Below are positions 33,718-42,894 of a stretch of 64,000 nucleotides of DNA, piece after piece (within the stretch, counting starts at the first letter, position 1; each line of letters opens with the position of its first letter). The position numbers and the translations under genes are program-made. The DNA comes from CBDCWO01 sp965223405 (GTDB lineage Bacteria > Bacteroidota > Bacteroidia > Chitinophagales > Saprospiraceae): contig CBDCWO010000006.1 of the NCBI GenBank assembly GCA_965223405.1, forward strand, positions 2,356,001 to 2,420,000, given 5' to 3'. The notes beneath the pieces are model-generated. The model saw nothing but the letters and a program-made list of their open reading frames with translations, was not told where the DNA came from and searched no databases.

Positions 33718-34660
33718 TTTTTTAATTATAGGGGAAAGGAGAAGTGGTACGACTACTTTGGCCAATTGGGTCAAGTGTCACCCAGAGATATTTCTTCACC
33801 CTCAAATGGACATTGGGTTTTTTATTGACAAAGAACTTGTTGGATCAAGAATATATAAAGAAGGGAAAGCCGATTACGATAAGTGGGAAGAAGAACACAC
33901 CATTGCTGATTATGAGCAACTATTTGCAAAAGCTTCCACTGAGCACAAAGCCATTGGAGAAAAAAGTGCCGATTATTTGTTTTGGGAGCAAGCCCATGAA
34001 AGGATAAAAAAAATGCTGCCCGATATCAAGCTGGTCATTTCTTTGAGGAATCCAATAGAAAGGGCCTATTCTATGTTTTGGAATGAATTAGGAAAAGGGA
34101 GAGAAACAGTATCATTTGAAAAAGCAATAATGCTTGAAGAGGATAGAATTTCCAATAGTGATTATGCGAAAGACCATCTTTCCTACATTGCAAGAGGGTA
34201 TTATGATGTATCCATTGAAAAGCTGCACCAAACCTTTTCTCCCAACCAGATTTTTGTATTTATTTTAGAACATGCGATAGAAAACCCAGTTGAAAATTTA
34301 AAATCTCTATATAATTTTTTGGGGGTTAACGTCAATAAGGGGTATGATAACATCAATAAAAGGTTTAATGCGAACTGGACCTTACAGGTCAAACCTTTCT
34401 GGAAAAAGAATGCTTTTCTTAAATCAATGGAGTCATTTATATTCAAGATGAACTCCTCAGTCGGTCGAATCCTTATTATTAGAAATAAGAGGCTGCAAAG
34501 AAAATTCATAAAAAAGATGTCAAAACCATTTCGTTTTTCTAAGGACGACATAAAAATAGATGAGCACGTTAAACTCAAGTTGAGAAAACGATACGAGCCT
34601 CACATCAAGAACCTGGAAAAGATACTGGATAAAGACCTGTCGATATGGTTGGAAGATTGA
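33692..34660 (+). CDS. PAPS-dependent sulfotransferase
   Basis: Transfers sulfate from PAPS to an acceptor, probably the polysaccharide. The 5'-phosphosulfate loop IIGERRSGTTTLANWVKCHP is near residues 11-30, and the 3'-phosphate-binding SLRNPIERAYSMFWNE is near residue 117. The central GEKSADYLF segment is typical of the heparan-type sulfotransferase fold. It has 322 residues without a signal or membrane segment. It overlaps both neighbours, so it is firmly in the operon. The cysC, cysD and cysN genes at the left of the window could supply PAPS. Confidence 0.88.
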   Translation: MKLYMPLPNFLIIGERRSGTTTLANWVKCHPEIFLHPQMDIGFFIDKELVGSRIYKEGKADYDKWEEEHTIADYEQLFAKASTEHKAIGEKSADYLFWEQAHERIKKMLPDIKLVISLRNPIERAYSMFWNELGKGRETVSFEKAIMLEEDRISNSDYAKDHLSYIARGYYDVSIEKLHQTFSPNQIFVFILEHAIENPVENLKSLYNFLGVNVNKGYDNINKRFNANWTLQVKPFWKKNAFLKSMESFIFKMNSSVGRILIIRNKRLQRKFIKKMSKPFRFSKDDIKIDEHVKLKLRKRYEPHIKNLEKILDKDLSIWLED

Positions 34661-35583
34661 AGAACAAGATAAAAAGGGTGATTGCTAATTTTATTGCAAG
34701 CGAGAGCGAAAATCATTTTTTGCTTAAAGAGATAGGGAAAATCAATGATATTCGCTTAATTGAAAATGTGATCTCTCTGGATACTTTTAAAGATCAAATT
34801 AAACTCATTCAACCCAACCTTGATCAATTTGCAAGGATATTGGTGTTGGCACCTCATCAGGATGATGAATCTATCGGCTCCGGAGGATTAATGAAGATTC
34901 TTTCCCAAAAAAATAGAGTTATCAAGGTGCTATTTACTACTGATGGAGCCCAAAACAACATCGGAGATCCAACAGAATCAGCTAAAATCAGGGCTCTGGA
35001 AGCTGAACAGGCTCTAAGGAGGATTGCGGAAAGTATCCACTATCTCAAGGTTTCCAATCTGAATCCGGAGTTTACGGTTTCCATCCTTAAGGATTTCAAT
35101 CAAATTATTAAGGATTTCAAGCCGGACTTGTTGCTGTTACCCTGGATGTTAGACTTTCCCGTAAAACATCGGCAACTTAACCATGTTTTATTCCTAGCCA
35201 ATAAAATCGAGGATCACCCATCTTTTGAAATTTGGGGTTACCAGGTTCATACGCATATTTTTGCCAATGTCTATGTTGATATTTCTGAGGTTATTCAAGA
35301 TAAAGAAAAGATGATCTTGGCGTATAAAAGCCAGAATGAAGGTTTTAGAAGATACGACCACCAAACTTTGGGACTAAATGCCTGGAATAGCCGTTTAGTT
35401 AAGTCACCTACCACAAAATATGTTGAATTATTTTTAGCCTTACCCAACCAGACATATTACAAATTAACAGAACAAATCTATCATCAAAACCTGACGGAAG
35501 TTTATAAAAATAGTCAATCACTATTGGGTAGCATGAAGAAACTGGTGGCTGAGGTCAAAAATGGTGTCATGAGCCCTGGCTGA
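34645..35583 (+). CDS. PIG-L family deacetylase
   Basis: Zinc-dependent N-deacetylase of the PIG-L/LmbE family. The metal motif APHQDDESIGSGG places His71, Asp73 and Asp74, and FPVKHRQLNH supplies the third ligand. The 312-residue protein has an extra 60-residue N-terminus before the catalytic domain. It probably deacetylates an N-acetylated sugar in the cluster, possibly creating a free amine for later acylation; the exact target is unknown. It overlaps the sulfotransferase by 16 bases. Confidence 0.87.
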   Translation: MVGRLKNKIKRVIANFIASESENHFLLKEIGKINDIRLIENVISLDTFKDQIKLIQPNLDQFARILVLAPHQDDESIGSGGLMKILSQKNRVIKVLFTTDGAQNNIGDPTESAKIRALEAEQALRRIAESIHYLKVSNLNPEFTVSILKDFNQIIKDFKPDLLLLPWMLDFPVKHRQLNHVLFLANKIEDHPSFEIWGYQVHTHIFANVYVDISEVIQDKEKMILAYKSQNEGFRRYDHQTLGLNAWNSRLVKSPTTKYVELFLALPNQTYYKLTEQIYHQNLTEVYKNSQSLLGSMKKLVAEVKNGVMSPG

Positions 35584-35612
35584 AAGTGTTGCAAATTAAA
35601 TTGATCTTTTAA

Positions 35613-37097
35613 ATGAGGGGAGGAGCATCTTCTGCTAAGTATATATTCATATCAAATATATTTTCCAAATTTGTATTAGTCATTAGTAGCGTACTGTTGG
35701 CAAGAATTTTAGATGTAGAAGATTTTGGTTACTTACTCACCTTAAATATCATTTTCGGGTTTATCAAGCTTTTTTCCATCAGCGGCTATGAATTTTACTT
35801 TATTCAAAATAGGGACCATGAGGGTAAGGAGGAGTTGCAGCTTCTGCGCCAGGTATTTAATTTACGAATCCTTCAGTCCACACTTCTGTTTTTAATTACT
35901 AATGGGGTAGCACTTTATTTCTTTTTGTGGAATGACCCTATGATAGGACAGTTATTGTCAATTACCTCTTTTCTGTTTTTAATTGGACTTTTGGCCAAAC
36001 CCGAAGAAACATTCTTATCTAAATCTTTGGATTATAAGACCATTTCTATTGCAGGATTTAGTCAAAGCCTGGCTGGTAGTATATCAAAAGTCATTTTTGC
36101 ACTTCTGGGTGCAGGTGCATTGGCATTTAGTTTTGGAACTGTGATCGGTAACTTAATCTTTAATGTAATCATCAAAATTAAACATAATCTAGGGCTACTT
36201 AAAAATACGTTCTTTAAATCTAGTATTGAACCTTATTCAAAGATTAGGAGATTTGGGTTTCATTTGTTTCTAAATACGTCAGGAGGTTTTTTTACAAAGC
36301 AGGTTGATAAGCTGTTTGTTGCTACATTTTTTGATAGATCTACTCAGGGAGTCTATCAATTTGCAAATAATTATGCCGGATACCCTTTTAATGCATTAAT
36401 TGCTCCGCAAAATAGCATGGTACTCTCCTTAATGGCAAAGAACAGAGAAGACACCACTTATTTACTTAATCTGTTCCATCATTACGGAAGAATAGCAGCC
36501 CTGGTTTTATGTCCGTTTATTCTATATGTCTATATATTTGCACACGATCTCATTCTTTTCATTTTTGGGACCAAATGGCAAGAAGCTGTTGTTTTGTTTA
36601 GAGTATTTATAATTTATTATTTCATTAAGATCATATTATATCCAACAAATGGAATTTTGACTTCTTTAGGACGACCTGATTTAAAAGCAAAAATCACAAT
36701 TTTTTCTTTTTTAATCAGTCTCCCTATTTTAGCCTTCCTATCTTATAATAAATTTGATATTACTTTTTATGCGTTGGTTTTTATTGGAGTTGCATCAATC
36801 TCAGATTTTTTATGTACCTGGTATGGGTTCAAATTATTGAATAAACCAGTCATCTTTTTTTTAAAGAAAAGAACTGGCGCATTAATTCCATTGGTATGTT
36901 TAATTTTATTGTTGGGTGGTTTACTCCAATTCAACCAATATGAAGCTTTGAATATGTTTCTTGGTTTTGGAATAACTGCTTTATTTACTTACTTGATTAT
37001 ATATATACGGTTAGAGTCTTTTATTGAATCTTTATCTGTTTTTGTGAAAAACGAAAAGTTAATTAGTTTTTTTTCAAAATGTTTTTTTTCAAAATGA
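35613..37097 (+). CDS. wzx: Wzx-type oligosaccharide flippase
   Basis: A 494-residue integral membrane protein with about a dozen hydrophobic segments spread over the whole length. The N-terminus SAKYIFISNIFSKFVLVISSVLLARILDVEDFG is typical of polysaccharide exporters of the MOP superfamily. It would flip the undecaprenyl-linked repeat unit to the periplasm. The low GC and asparagine-rich coding from here to 48 kb differs from the more GC-rich sugar genes at 29-32 kb. Confidence 0.88.
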   Translation: MRGGASSAKYIFISNIFSKFVLVISSVLLARILDVEDFGYLLTLNIIFGFIKLFSISGYEFYFIQNRDHEGKEELQLLRQVFNLRILQSTLLFLITNGVALYFFLWNDPMIGQLLSITSFLFLIGLLAKPEETFLSKSLDYKTISIAGFSQSLAGSISKVIFALLGAGALAFSFGTVIGNLIFNVIIKIKHNLGLLKNTFFKSSIEPYSKIRRFGFHLFLNTSGGFFTKQVDKLFVATFFDRSTQGVYQFANNYAGYPFNALIAPQNSMVLSLMAKNREDTTYLLNLFHHYGRIAALVLCPFILYVYIFAHDLILFIFGTKWQEAVVLFRVFIIYYFIKIILYPTNGILTSLGRPDLKAKITIFSFLISLPILAFLSYNKFDITFYALVFIGVASISDFLCTWYGFKLLNKPVIFFLKKRTGALIPLVCLILLLGGLLQFNQYEALNMFLGFGITALFTYLIIYIRLESFIESLSVFVKNEKLISFFSKCFFSK

Positions 37098-37750
37098 ACT
37101 TAAGAAAAAAATTAGTTTCTTATTTAATTAGACCTTTTAGAAAGGAAAATATTACCTACAGCTTTGATACAATTGGAATAGAGAATGTACAAGCGGAAAC
37201 TAATCTCTATATACCACCTGGATGCTTTTTTTCTGGGAACATTAAAATTGGAAAGTACTCCACTTTTGGTCCACGATGTTTTTTCAGAGGTCATATAGAA
37301 GTAGGAAATTATTGTCAATTTGGAGCTCAAGTTTCTTTCCACTCTAGAAATCACCCAACAAATTACCTTACAACTTACAATAATAAAAGGCTCTTCAATG
37401 GAGAGTTAAAACCGCTTACATTAAGGAATGACAAAAAAATTGTTGTTGGACATGATGTATGGATTGGTCATGGAGCCACTATTCTCAGTGGATCAATTAT
37501 CGGAAATGGTGCTGTTGTTGCAGCTGGAGCGGTTGTGAATAAAGAGGTTCCAAATTATGCTATCGTTGGTGGAGTTCCTGCAAGGGTAATTAAATATAGA
37601 TTTGATGATAATACAATCCAAGAAATTTCAAAATTAGAATGGTGGCACAAATCCCCAACAGAATTGGAGAAGTTAAAAAAGTTATTTTTTGTAAATTTCA
37701 GGGATGAAAACGATAAAGATATTATTAAAATCATTGGTTCATATTTCTAG
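37079..37750 (+). CDS. Left-handed beta-helix acyltransferase (CatB/Vat-like)
   Basis: A 223-residue hexapeptide-repeat protein: IKIGKYSTFGPRCFF, VGNYCQFGAQVSFHSRNH, VGHDVWIGHGATILSGSIIGNGAVVAAGAVVNKEVPNYAIVGG. The HSRNH histidine and the Asp-Val-Trp-Ile-Gly segment match xenobiotic or serine acetyltransferase-like enzymes. It overlaps the wzx stop by 19 bases; a second ATG at 37094 is possible. It probably O- or N-acetylates a sugar of the repeat unit. Confidence 0.82.
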   Translation: MFFFKMNLRKKLVSYLIRPFRKENITYSFDTIGIENVQAETNLYIPPGCFFSGNIKIGKYSTFGPRCFFRGHIEVGNYCQFGAQVSFHSRNHPTNYLTTYNNKRLFNGELKPLTLRNDKKIVVGHDVWIGHGATILSGSIIGNGAVVAAGAVVNKEVPNYAIVGGVPARVIKYRFDDNTIQEISKLEWWHKSPTELEKLKKLFFVNFRDENDKDIIKIIGSYF

Positions 37751-37944
37751 CTATTGAGGTAGTAGATCACTTGAACATGTAACTGCTCAAAATGCAAAAT
37801 GGTCTTATTACTAATACTTTTCAGTGACAACAAAAATCACTAGTTTCTAAAATTAAATCACAATAATCCCTACTTGCAATAATTCATACCTATAATGAAA
37901 TGCCATTTTAATATGAATTAGATAAAACTAATATTTGGAATTTA

Positions 37945-38712
37945 ATGCTTAACATTATGGACTTCAAAAAAAAGATTACAATTCTAACTTCACCATCTAG
38001 ATTATCAAAAAGTATTAATTACAAGATAAAGGCAAGAAAATTAAAGCTGCATTATCTAAATGCAAAGAGACAAAATCCTGAATTTTTTAAGCAGATCGAA
38101 GATGTCTTAAAGCTTTTTCATTTAGGAGGAGGATATATTAGAACTTTCCAGGATTATAAGGTGTTTAGCCTTTATCAAATATTAAACAAGTTTAAACCGA
38201 AAAGTTGCATTGAATTTGGTTCTGGTGTTTCCACTTACGCTTTTATAAAATATGCAACAGAGAATGCGAAAATAAAACATATCACGGTTGAAGAAAGTGC
38301 AAAATGGATGTGTCACACTAAAGGAGTTATCTCAGCCACTGGATTTGATCCTGAAACAATAAGGTGGATTTTAGGTGAGAAAGCTATCAATATAAATGGA
38401 GAATTAACAGAAATTCATATTAAACAAGAGTTTAGTCAAGCGTTTGATCTTATATTCATTGATGGTCCTACTTTAAAAATAAATAACATTCAAAACTCCA
38501 AATATATCAATACCGATATTTTTAGAATTTCTCAACATCATTATCCTAAAGTAATCGTAGTAGATATCAGAAAACAAACAGTTAAGCAAATTCAGAAAAG
38601 GATTGGTCATTTATATCATTGTGAAGAAAGTCACCTGTTTGATATGTTGAAAAAAGATGTAAAAAATACTTTTAACTATTATACTGTTTTCAAACGGAAG
38701 CTAGATACTTAA
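37945..38712 (+). CDS. Putative SAM-dependent methyltransferase-like protein
   Basis: A 255-residue protein with a Rossmann-type motif CIEFGSGVSTYAF at residues 88-100, an acidic strand end ITVEES, and FDLIFIDGPT in the position of motif III. This architecture fits small-molecule or sugar methyltransferases of the class I fold, but some motifs are weak. About 195 bases of unannotated sequence precede it, and it may have its own promoter. Confidence 0.6.
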   Translation: MLNIMDFKKKITILTSPSRLSKSINYKIKARKLKLHYLNAKRQNPEFFKQIEDVLKLFHLGGGYIRTFQDYKVFSLYQILNKFKPKSCIEFGSGVSTYAFIKYATENAKIKHITVEESAKWMCHTKGVISATGFDPETIRWILGEKAININGELTEIHIKQEFSQAFDLIFIDGPTLKINNIQNSKYINTDIFRISQHHYPKVIVVDIRKQTVKQIQKRIGHLYHCEESHLFDMLKKDVKNTFNYYTVFKRKLDT

Positions 38713-38752
38713 TTGTCACTGCTTATTTTTAATCTTAGAAAAGTTTATGTAA

Positions 38753-39808
38753 ATGAACAAATTACTTGTCACCGGTTCGTCAGGTCTTATAGGCTCAGAA
38801 GTTGTCCGATATTTTGATACTTTGGGCTGGAAGGTTTACGGCATCGATAATAACATGCGAGCTGATTTCTTTGGCCCAAAAGGAGATACACGTTGGAACC
38901 AGGGCAAATTACTCAAAGAATGTAGTAATTTCAGACATGTTGAACTGGATATTCGAGATAGGAAAGCTGTATTGGATTTATTTGAGAACTTACGCCCAAC
39001 ACATATTGCTCATACAGCTGCACAACCTTCTCATGATCTTGCAGCACTGCGACCTTTTGACGATTTTGACGTCAACGCCGTTGGCACCTTAAATCTTCTG
39101 GAAGCCAATCGACAATTTTGTCCCGAATCACCTTTTGCCCATATGAGTACCAACAAAGTTTATGGTGATGCTCCAAACAACCTTCCTTTGGTAGAAACAG
39201 AATCACGTTGGGAATACAGAGATGAAGCTTATTACAATGGAATAAAAGAAACATTCACCATAGACCAGTCCAAACACTCCCTTTTCGGGGCTTCCAAAGT
39301 AGCCGCGGATATCATGGTCCAGGAGTATGGTCGCTATTTTAACATGCCGACATGTGCACTTCGGGGTGGTTGTTTGACCGGTCCTAACCATGCAGGTGTT
39401 GAACTACATGGATTTCTCAGTTATCTCATTAAGGTTAACGTTATTGGAGAGGAATATACAATTTTTGGTTACAAAGGCAAACAAGTCCGAGACAATATCC
39501 ATTCTTACGATGTGACTCGCCTGATTGAAGAGTTTTTCAAATCACCTGGATTTGGTGAAGTGTACAACATAGGTGGTGGGAGAGAGAATTCGACCTCAAT
39601 TCTGGAGGCATTTGATCGAATTGCCAATATCACTGGTAAGTCAATGAAATACACTTATTCAGACCAGAATAGAGTTGGAGACCACATTTGCTATATTTCG
39701 GACCTATCAAAGATTAAAGCTCATTACCCAAATTGGGAAATCACCAAGCCCCTCCAAGTTGTATTTGAGGAAATCTTCGAAAGTTGGGAAAAAAGATTGG
39801 TTGTATGA
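38753..39808 (+). CDS. NAD-dependent epimerase, CDP-paratose/tyvelose 2-epimerase-like
   Basis: Extended SDR of 351 residues: VTGSSGLIGSEVV, YGIDNNMRADFFGPKGDT, HTAAQPSHDLAA, MSTNKVYGDAPN and LFGASKVAADIMVQEYGRYF. The catalytic position normally filled by Tyr is Phe here (FGASK), as I recall also in other members of this subgroup, but it deserves attention. A heavily decayed relative lies at 27950-28433. The stop overlaps the next start by four bases. Confidence 0.8.
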   Translation: MNKLLVTGSSGLIGSEVVRYFDTLGWKVYGIDNNMRADFFGPKGDTRWNQGKLLKECSNFRHVELDIRDRKAVLDLFENLRPTHIAHTAAQPSHDLAALRPFDDFDVNAVGTLNLLEANRQFCPESPFAHMSTNKVYGDAPNNLPLVETESRWEYRDEAYYNGIKETFTIDQSKHSLFGASKVAADIMVQEYGRYFNMPTCALRGGCLTGPNHAGVELHGFLSYLIKVNVIGEEYTIFGYKGKQVRDNIHSYDVTRLIEEFFKSPGFGEVYNIGGGRENSTSILEAFDRIANITGKSMKYTYSDQNRVGDHICYISDLSKIKAHYPNWEITKPLQVVFEEIFESWEKRLVV

Positions 39809-40956
39809 GTGGGGAAAAAATTCTCTTAGTCAGCCGGAGCGTATTTCCTATGCCTTCCGGTTCTTCTGTGATTGTGAATAACCTAGCATCCCAATTTTCA
39901 AAAGACGAAATGGTATTATTAGGGGAAGAGGTTCGCCATAAGAGTTATGAAGCTTGGCCCCGTCTCAATCCTGATATTTATAGGGTAAATTTAAAGTATT
40001 CATCCATTCCTCGTTTAGGGAAATACTTTAAGTTTTTTGAGTTGAAGAAGACTATTAGAATTATAAAAGATGTGGCAATAAAGGAAGGTTGTACAGCTAT
40101 TTTGGCTATTAACCCTGATGAATATTTTTTATGTGCTTCTTATTTAGCTAGTAAATCCTTGTACCTGTCTTTTTATTCCTGGTTTCACAATACATTGTTG
40201 GATAATCATTCAGGCTTGATGAAGCTGATTGCTAGATGGATTCAAGTCAGGGTCTTTGAGAATTCCAATATTGTTTTTACGATGAGTGAGGGGATGCAGA
40301 CTTTTTTTGAGCAAAAATACCCAAATGTCAAATTTACCTCCTTGGTTCATGGGTTTAATATTCCAAATGTAACTCATATCCCTTTCAGCGTTAAAAACAT
40401 TGAAAAATTATCATTTGCTTATACCGGATCCTTAAATGAATCCTGCCGGGAGGCTTCAGTGAGATTGTGCATGACAATCATTAATAATCCAAATTATACC
40501 TTACATATTTATGCAGGTTTTAACAAATCAATTTTTGAGAATTATGGGATTGTTGGTGATAATGTGATCCATCACGGTTTTGTACCATTGGAAAGATTAC
40601 AACAAGAGTTATTGAAACATGATATCATGTTATTGCCTCATGGTTTTGATGGGAACCGAACAAGTGTGGAGTATGCAACCATCTTCCCAACTCGGACTAT
40701 TCCTTTACTCTATAGCAATAGACCTATTCTTGGCCATATGCCGGAAAACGTATTTCTAACCGATTTTCTCCGCCGGAATCAATGTGCGAAAATAGTTTCG
40801 GATAAAAGTGGAGTAAAGTTATTACAGGCAATCGAAGATATAATTAATAATACCAGGCAAACAAATCAAATGATTAAAAACGCACTGCAAACCGCTCAAC
40901 TTTTTTCAGTAGAAAGAACGGCCAAAAAATTAAAATACGCTTTGAAATTAGAATAA
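39805..40956 (+). CDS. Glycosyltransferase (GT-B, GT4-like)
   Basis: A 383-residue predicted cytoplasmic glycosyltransferase. The N-terminus ILLVSRSVFPMPSGSSVIVNNLA and the C-terminal half with YTGSLNESCREAS, HHGFVPLERLQQEL and ILLPHGFDG follow a GT-B pattern, though the usual E-x7-E motif is not obvious. ATG 39805 overlaps the stop of the preceding epimerase. It probably adds one sugar of the repeat unit. Confidence 0.75.
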   Translation: MSGEKILLVSRSVFPMPSGSSVIVNNLASQFSKDEMVLLGEEVRHKSYEAWPRLNPDIYRVNLKYSSIPRLGKYFKFFELKKTIRIIKDVAIKEGCTAILAINPDEYFLCASYLASKSLYLSFYSWFHNTLLDNHSGLMKLIARWIQVRVFENSNIVFTMSEGMQTFFEQKYPNVKFTSLVHGFNIPNVTHIPFSVKNIEKLSFAYTGSLNESCREASVRLCMTIINNPNYTLHIYAGFNKSIFENYGIVGDNVIHHGFVPLERLQQELLKHDIMLLPHGFDGNRTSVEYATIFPTRTIPLLYSNRPILGHMPENVFLTDFLRRNQCAKIVSDKSGVKLLQAIEDIINNTRQTNQMIKNALQTAQLFSVERTAKKLKYALKLE

Positions 40957-40961
40957 TGTAA

Positions 40962-41510
40962 ATGAAACGTCTTTTACGAATTATTACCTTTATTTATTTT
41001 CGCTATTTATTAAAGGATGCAATAGGTTATGCCCGACACTTAGGGGTTAAGGTAGGTGTGGGTTGTAGAATTTTTAATTTTTCTTTTGGAAGCGAACCTT
41101 TTTTAGTAGAAATTGGCGATCGAGTTACAATTACATCAGGTGTTCGAATGTTGACGCACGATGGTGCTACTTGGCTTATTAGGGATGAGAAGGGTAGAAG
41201 GTACCATTTTGCAAATGTGAAAATTGGAAATGATGTGTTCGTAGGGATTGACAGTATTATTATGCCTGGAGTACAAATTGGCAATAATGTGATTATTGCT
41301 GCCGGATCTGTGGTAACAAAATCCATTCCTTCCAATAGTATAGTTGCAGGGAACCCTGCTAAAATTATATGCACATACAGAGAATATAAAGAAAAAACCT
41401 TGGATACATGTATTGCTGATACTGATATGGATTATTCTCAAGATTATAAAGACAGGGTTTTGCAACATGTATCTAAAAGCGTTAAGCAGCTTATGCAAAT
41501 GATTATATGA
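40962..41510 (+). CDS. Left-handed beta-helix acyltransferase
   Basis: A 182-residue hexapeptide-repeat protein of the WbbJ/maltose acetyltransferase type: EIGDRVTITSGVRMLTHDG, VKIGNDVFVGIDSIIMPGVQIGNNVIIAAGSVVTKSIPSNSIVAGNPA. The THDG segment supplies the catalytic histidine. The C-terminal tail is helical. It overlaps the downstream polymerase gene by four bases (ATGA). Confidence 0.82.
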   Translation: MKRLLRIITFIYFRYLLKDAIGYARHLGVKVGVGCRIFNFSFGSEPFLVEIGDRVTITSGVRMLTHDGATWLIRDEKGRRYHFANVKIGNDVFVGIDSIIMPGVQIGNNVIIAAGSVVTKSIPSNSIVAGNPAKIICTYREYKEKTLDTCIADTDMDYSQDYKDRVLQHVSKSVKQLMQMII

Positions 41511-42862
41511 AAAAAGGCCTTTTTTTCATATTGCTACAAATAGCATTTGTTTTGTATTTAACAGGGATGTTTAGACTTCCAGTACTTGTATTGGGAAGTG
41601 TACAGTATGTTACTTATGTATTCACTTTATTTTTTTCTGTCTTTCTTTTCTTTAATAGAAACACCCTCAAAATTATACTTGGCAAAAAATTGGTCTACTT
41701 TTACGTAATTCTTGTAGTTGTATTTCCAATAATCATTTCATTGTTTCATTTAGTGCTTGGATTCTATCCTGACTTATTTGAGCTCTATCGAATTTTAGGG
41801 TTAAGGGTTGCACAAGCAATTTTATTTTTAAGTGCTATTGTTTATGTATATAAATATGGTCAAGATACTTGTCTTAATTTAATTAGTTCAATTATTTGGA
41901 TATTGTTAAGTGTATTCGTTTTAGAATATTTGTTTCCAAACTTTTTCCTCTTGTTAGGATCCTATATTGGTGATGCGAGAGAAAATGTGCTTTATCTAAT
42001 CGAAAATGAATGGGCAACTACAGTTAGAGTCGCCGGTTTTTATTTTAATCCAAATGCTGCTTCATTTGCTATAGTAACTATATTTTCTTTAGCGTATAAT
42101 AAAAGGGATACTAATTTATTCATGTTGTTTCTGCTATTTTATTTACAATGTGTCTTTATATTTTTAACTGGCTCTAGGGGAACATTACTCTTTATGCCTA
42201 TAGCACTTTACTTTACAAGTGTCGCAATTAGTAGGAAATTAATTATACAAGGAGTCGAAAAAATGTTAGCGTACTGTGTTATACCTATGATTGCGATATT
42301 AACTCTAACTTTTATTGTTTTATCATTTATGGTGGCATCTACTCATTTACATCGAGAAGCGAGCTTTAGAATACTTTCAGAAAGAATGGTTCTTTTATTT
42401 GAAGGTGGTGAAATTTCTAAGGATCATAGCCTTACGACAAGACTACATGCTCAGGAACAATATGCAGAAAAGATCATTCAAAATCCTATTATTGGATATG
42501 GACAATATTATACCAAGTTCCTTCGAAAACAAGTCGGTGAGTTTACTCATGTGAGCCATAATTGGTATTTGGAAACGATATTCCAATACGGAATTGTTTA
42601 CTTTTTCGTATTTCTAATGTATTTAGGGTTTTTATATTATACCGCAATTAAGAAAAAATGGGTTGGTAACTATGGTTTTAATTCGGTGGCATATCTAATG
42701 ACAGCTTTCCTTTTCATTGGATTAACAAATTCAAACACATTCGAATACCGATATTTTACAATAATTATAGGCTTTGTAGTAGGTTTTTTGTTGATCAAAA
42801 ATCCATGCATTGACTGTTCTAAAAGTGAATTCTTTTCCAGTGAGATTAAACTAAGTCGTTAG
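41507..42862 (+). CDS. Wzy-like O-antigen polymerase/ligase family membrane protein
   Basis: A 451-residue protein with 10-12 hydrophobic segments. The periplasmic loop and following helices contain FNPNAASFAIV, LTGSRGTLLFMP and GYGQYYTKF with SHNWYLETIFQYGI, the pattern of the Wzy/WaaL (PF04932) family. With wzx it completes a Wzx/Wzy-type assembly route. It does not overlap the next gene, which begins after a 32-base gap. Confidence 0.83.
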   Translation: MKKGLFFILLQIAFVLYLTGMFRLPVLVLGSVQYVTYVFTLFFSVFLFFNRNTLKIILGKKLVYFYVILVVVFPIIISLFHLVLGFYPDLFELYRILGLRVAQAILFLSAIVYVYKYGQDTCLNLISSIIWILLSVFVLEYLFPNFFLLLGSYIGDARENVLYLIENEWATTVRVAGFYFNPNAASFAIVTIFSLAYNKRDTNLFMLFLLFYLQCVFIFLTGSRGTLLFMPIALYFTSVAISRKLIIQGVEKMLAYCVIPMIAILTLTFIVLSFMVASTHLHREASFRILSERMVLLFEGGEISKDHSLTTRLHAQEQYAEKIIQNPIIGYGQYYTKFLRKQVGEFTHVSHNWYLETIFQYGIVYFFVFLMYLGFLYYTAIKKKWVGNYGFNSVAYLMTAFLFIGLTNSNTFEYRYFTIIIGFVVGFLLIKNPCIDCSKSEFFSSEIKLSR

Positions 42863-42894
42863 TTGCCTTAAATTCTGATATTTATATAAATTCC

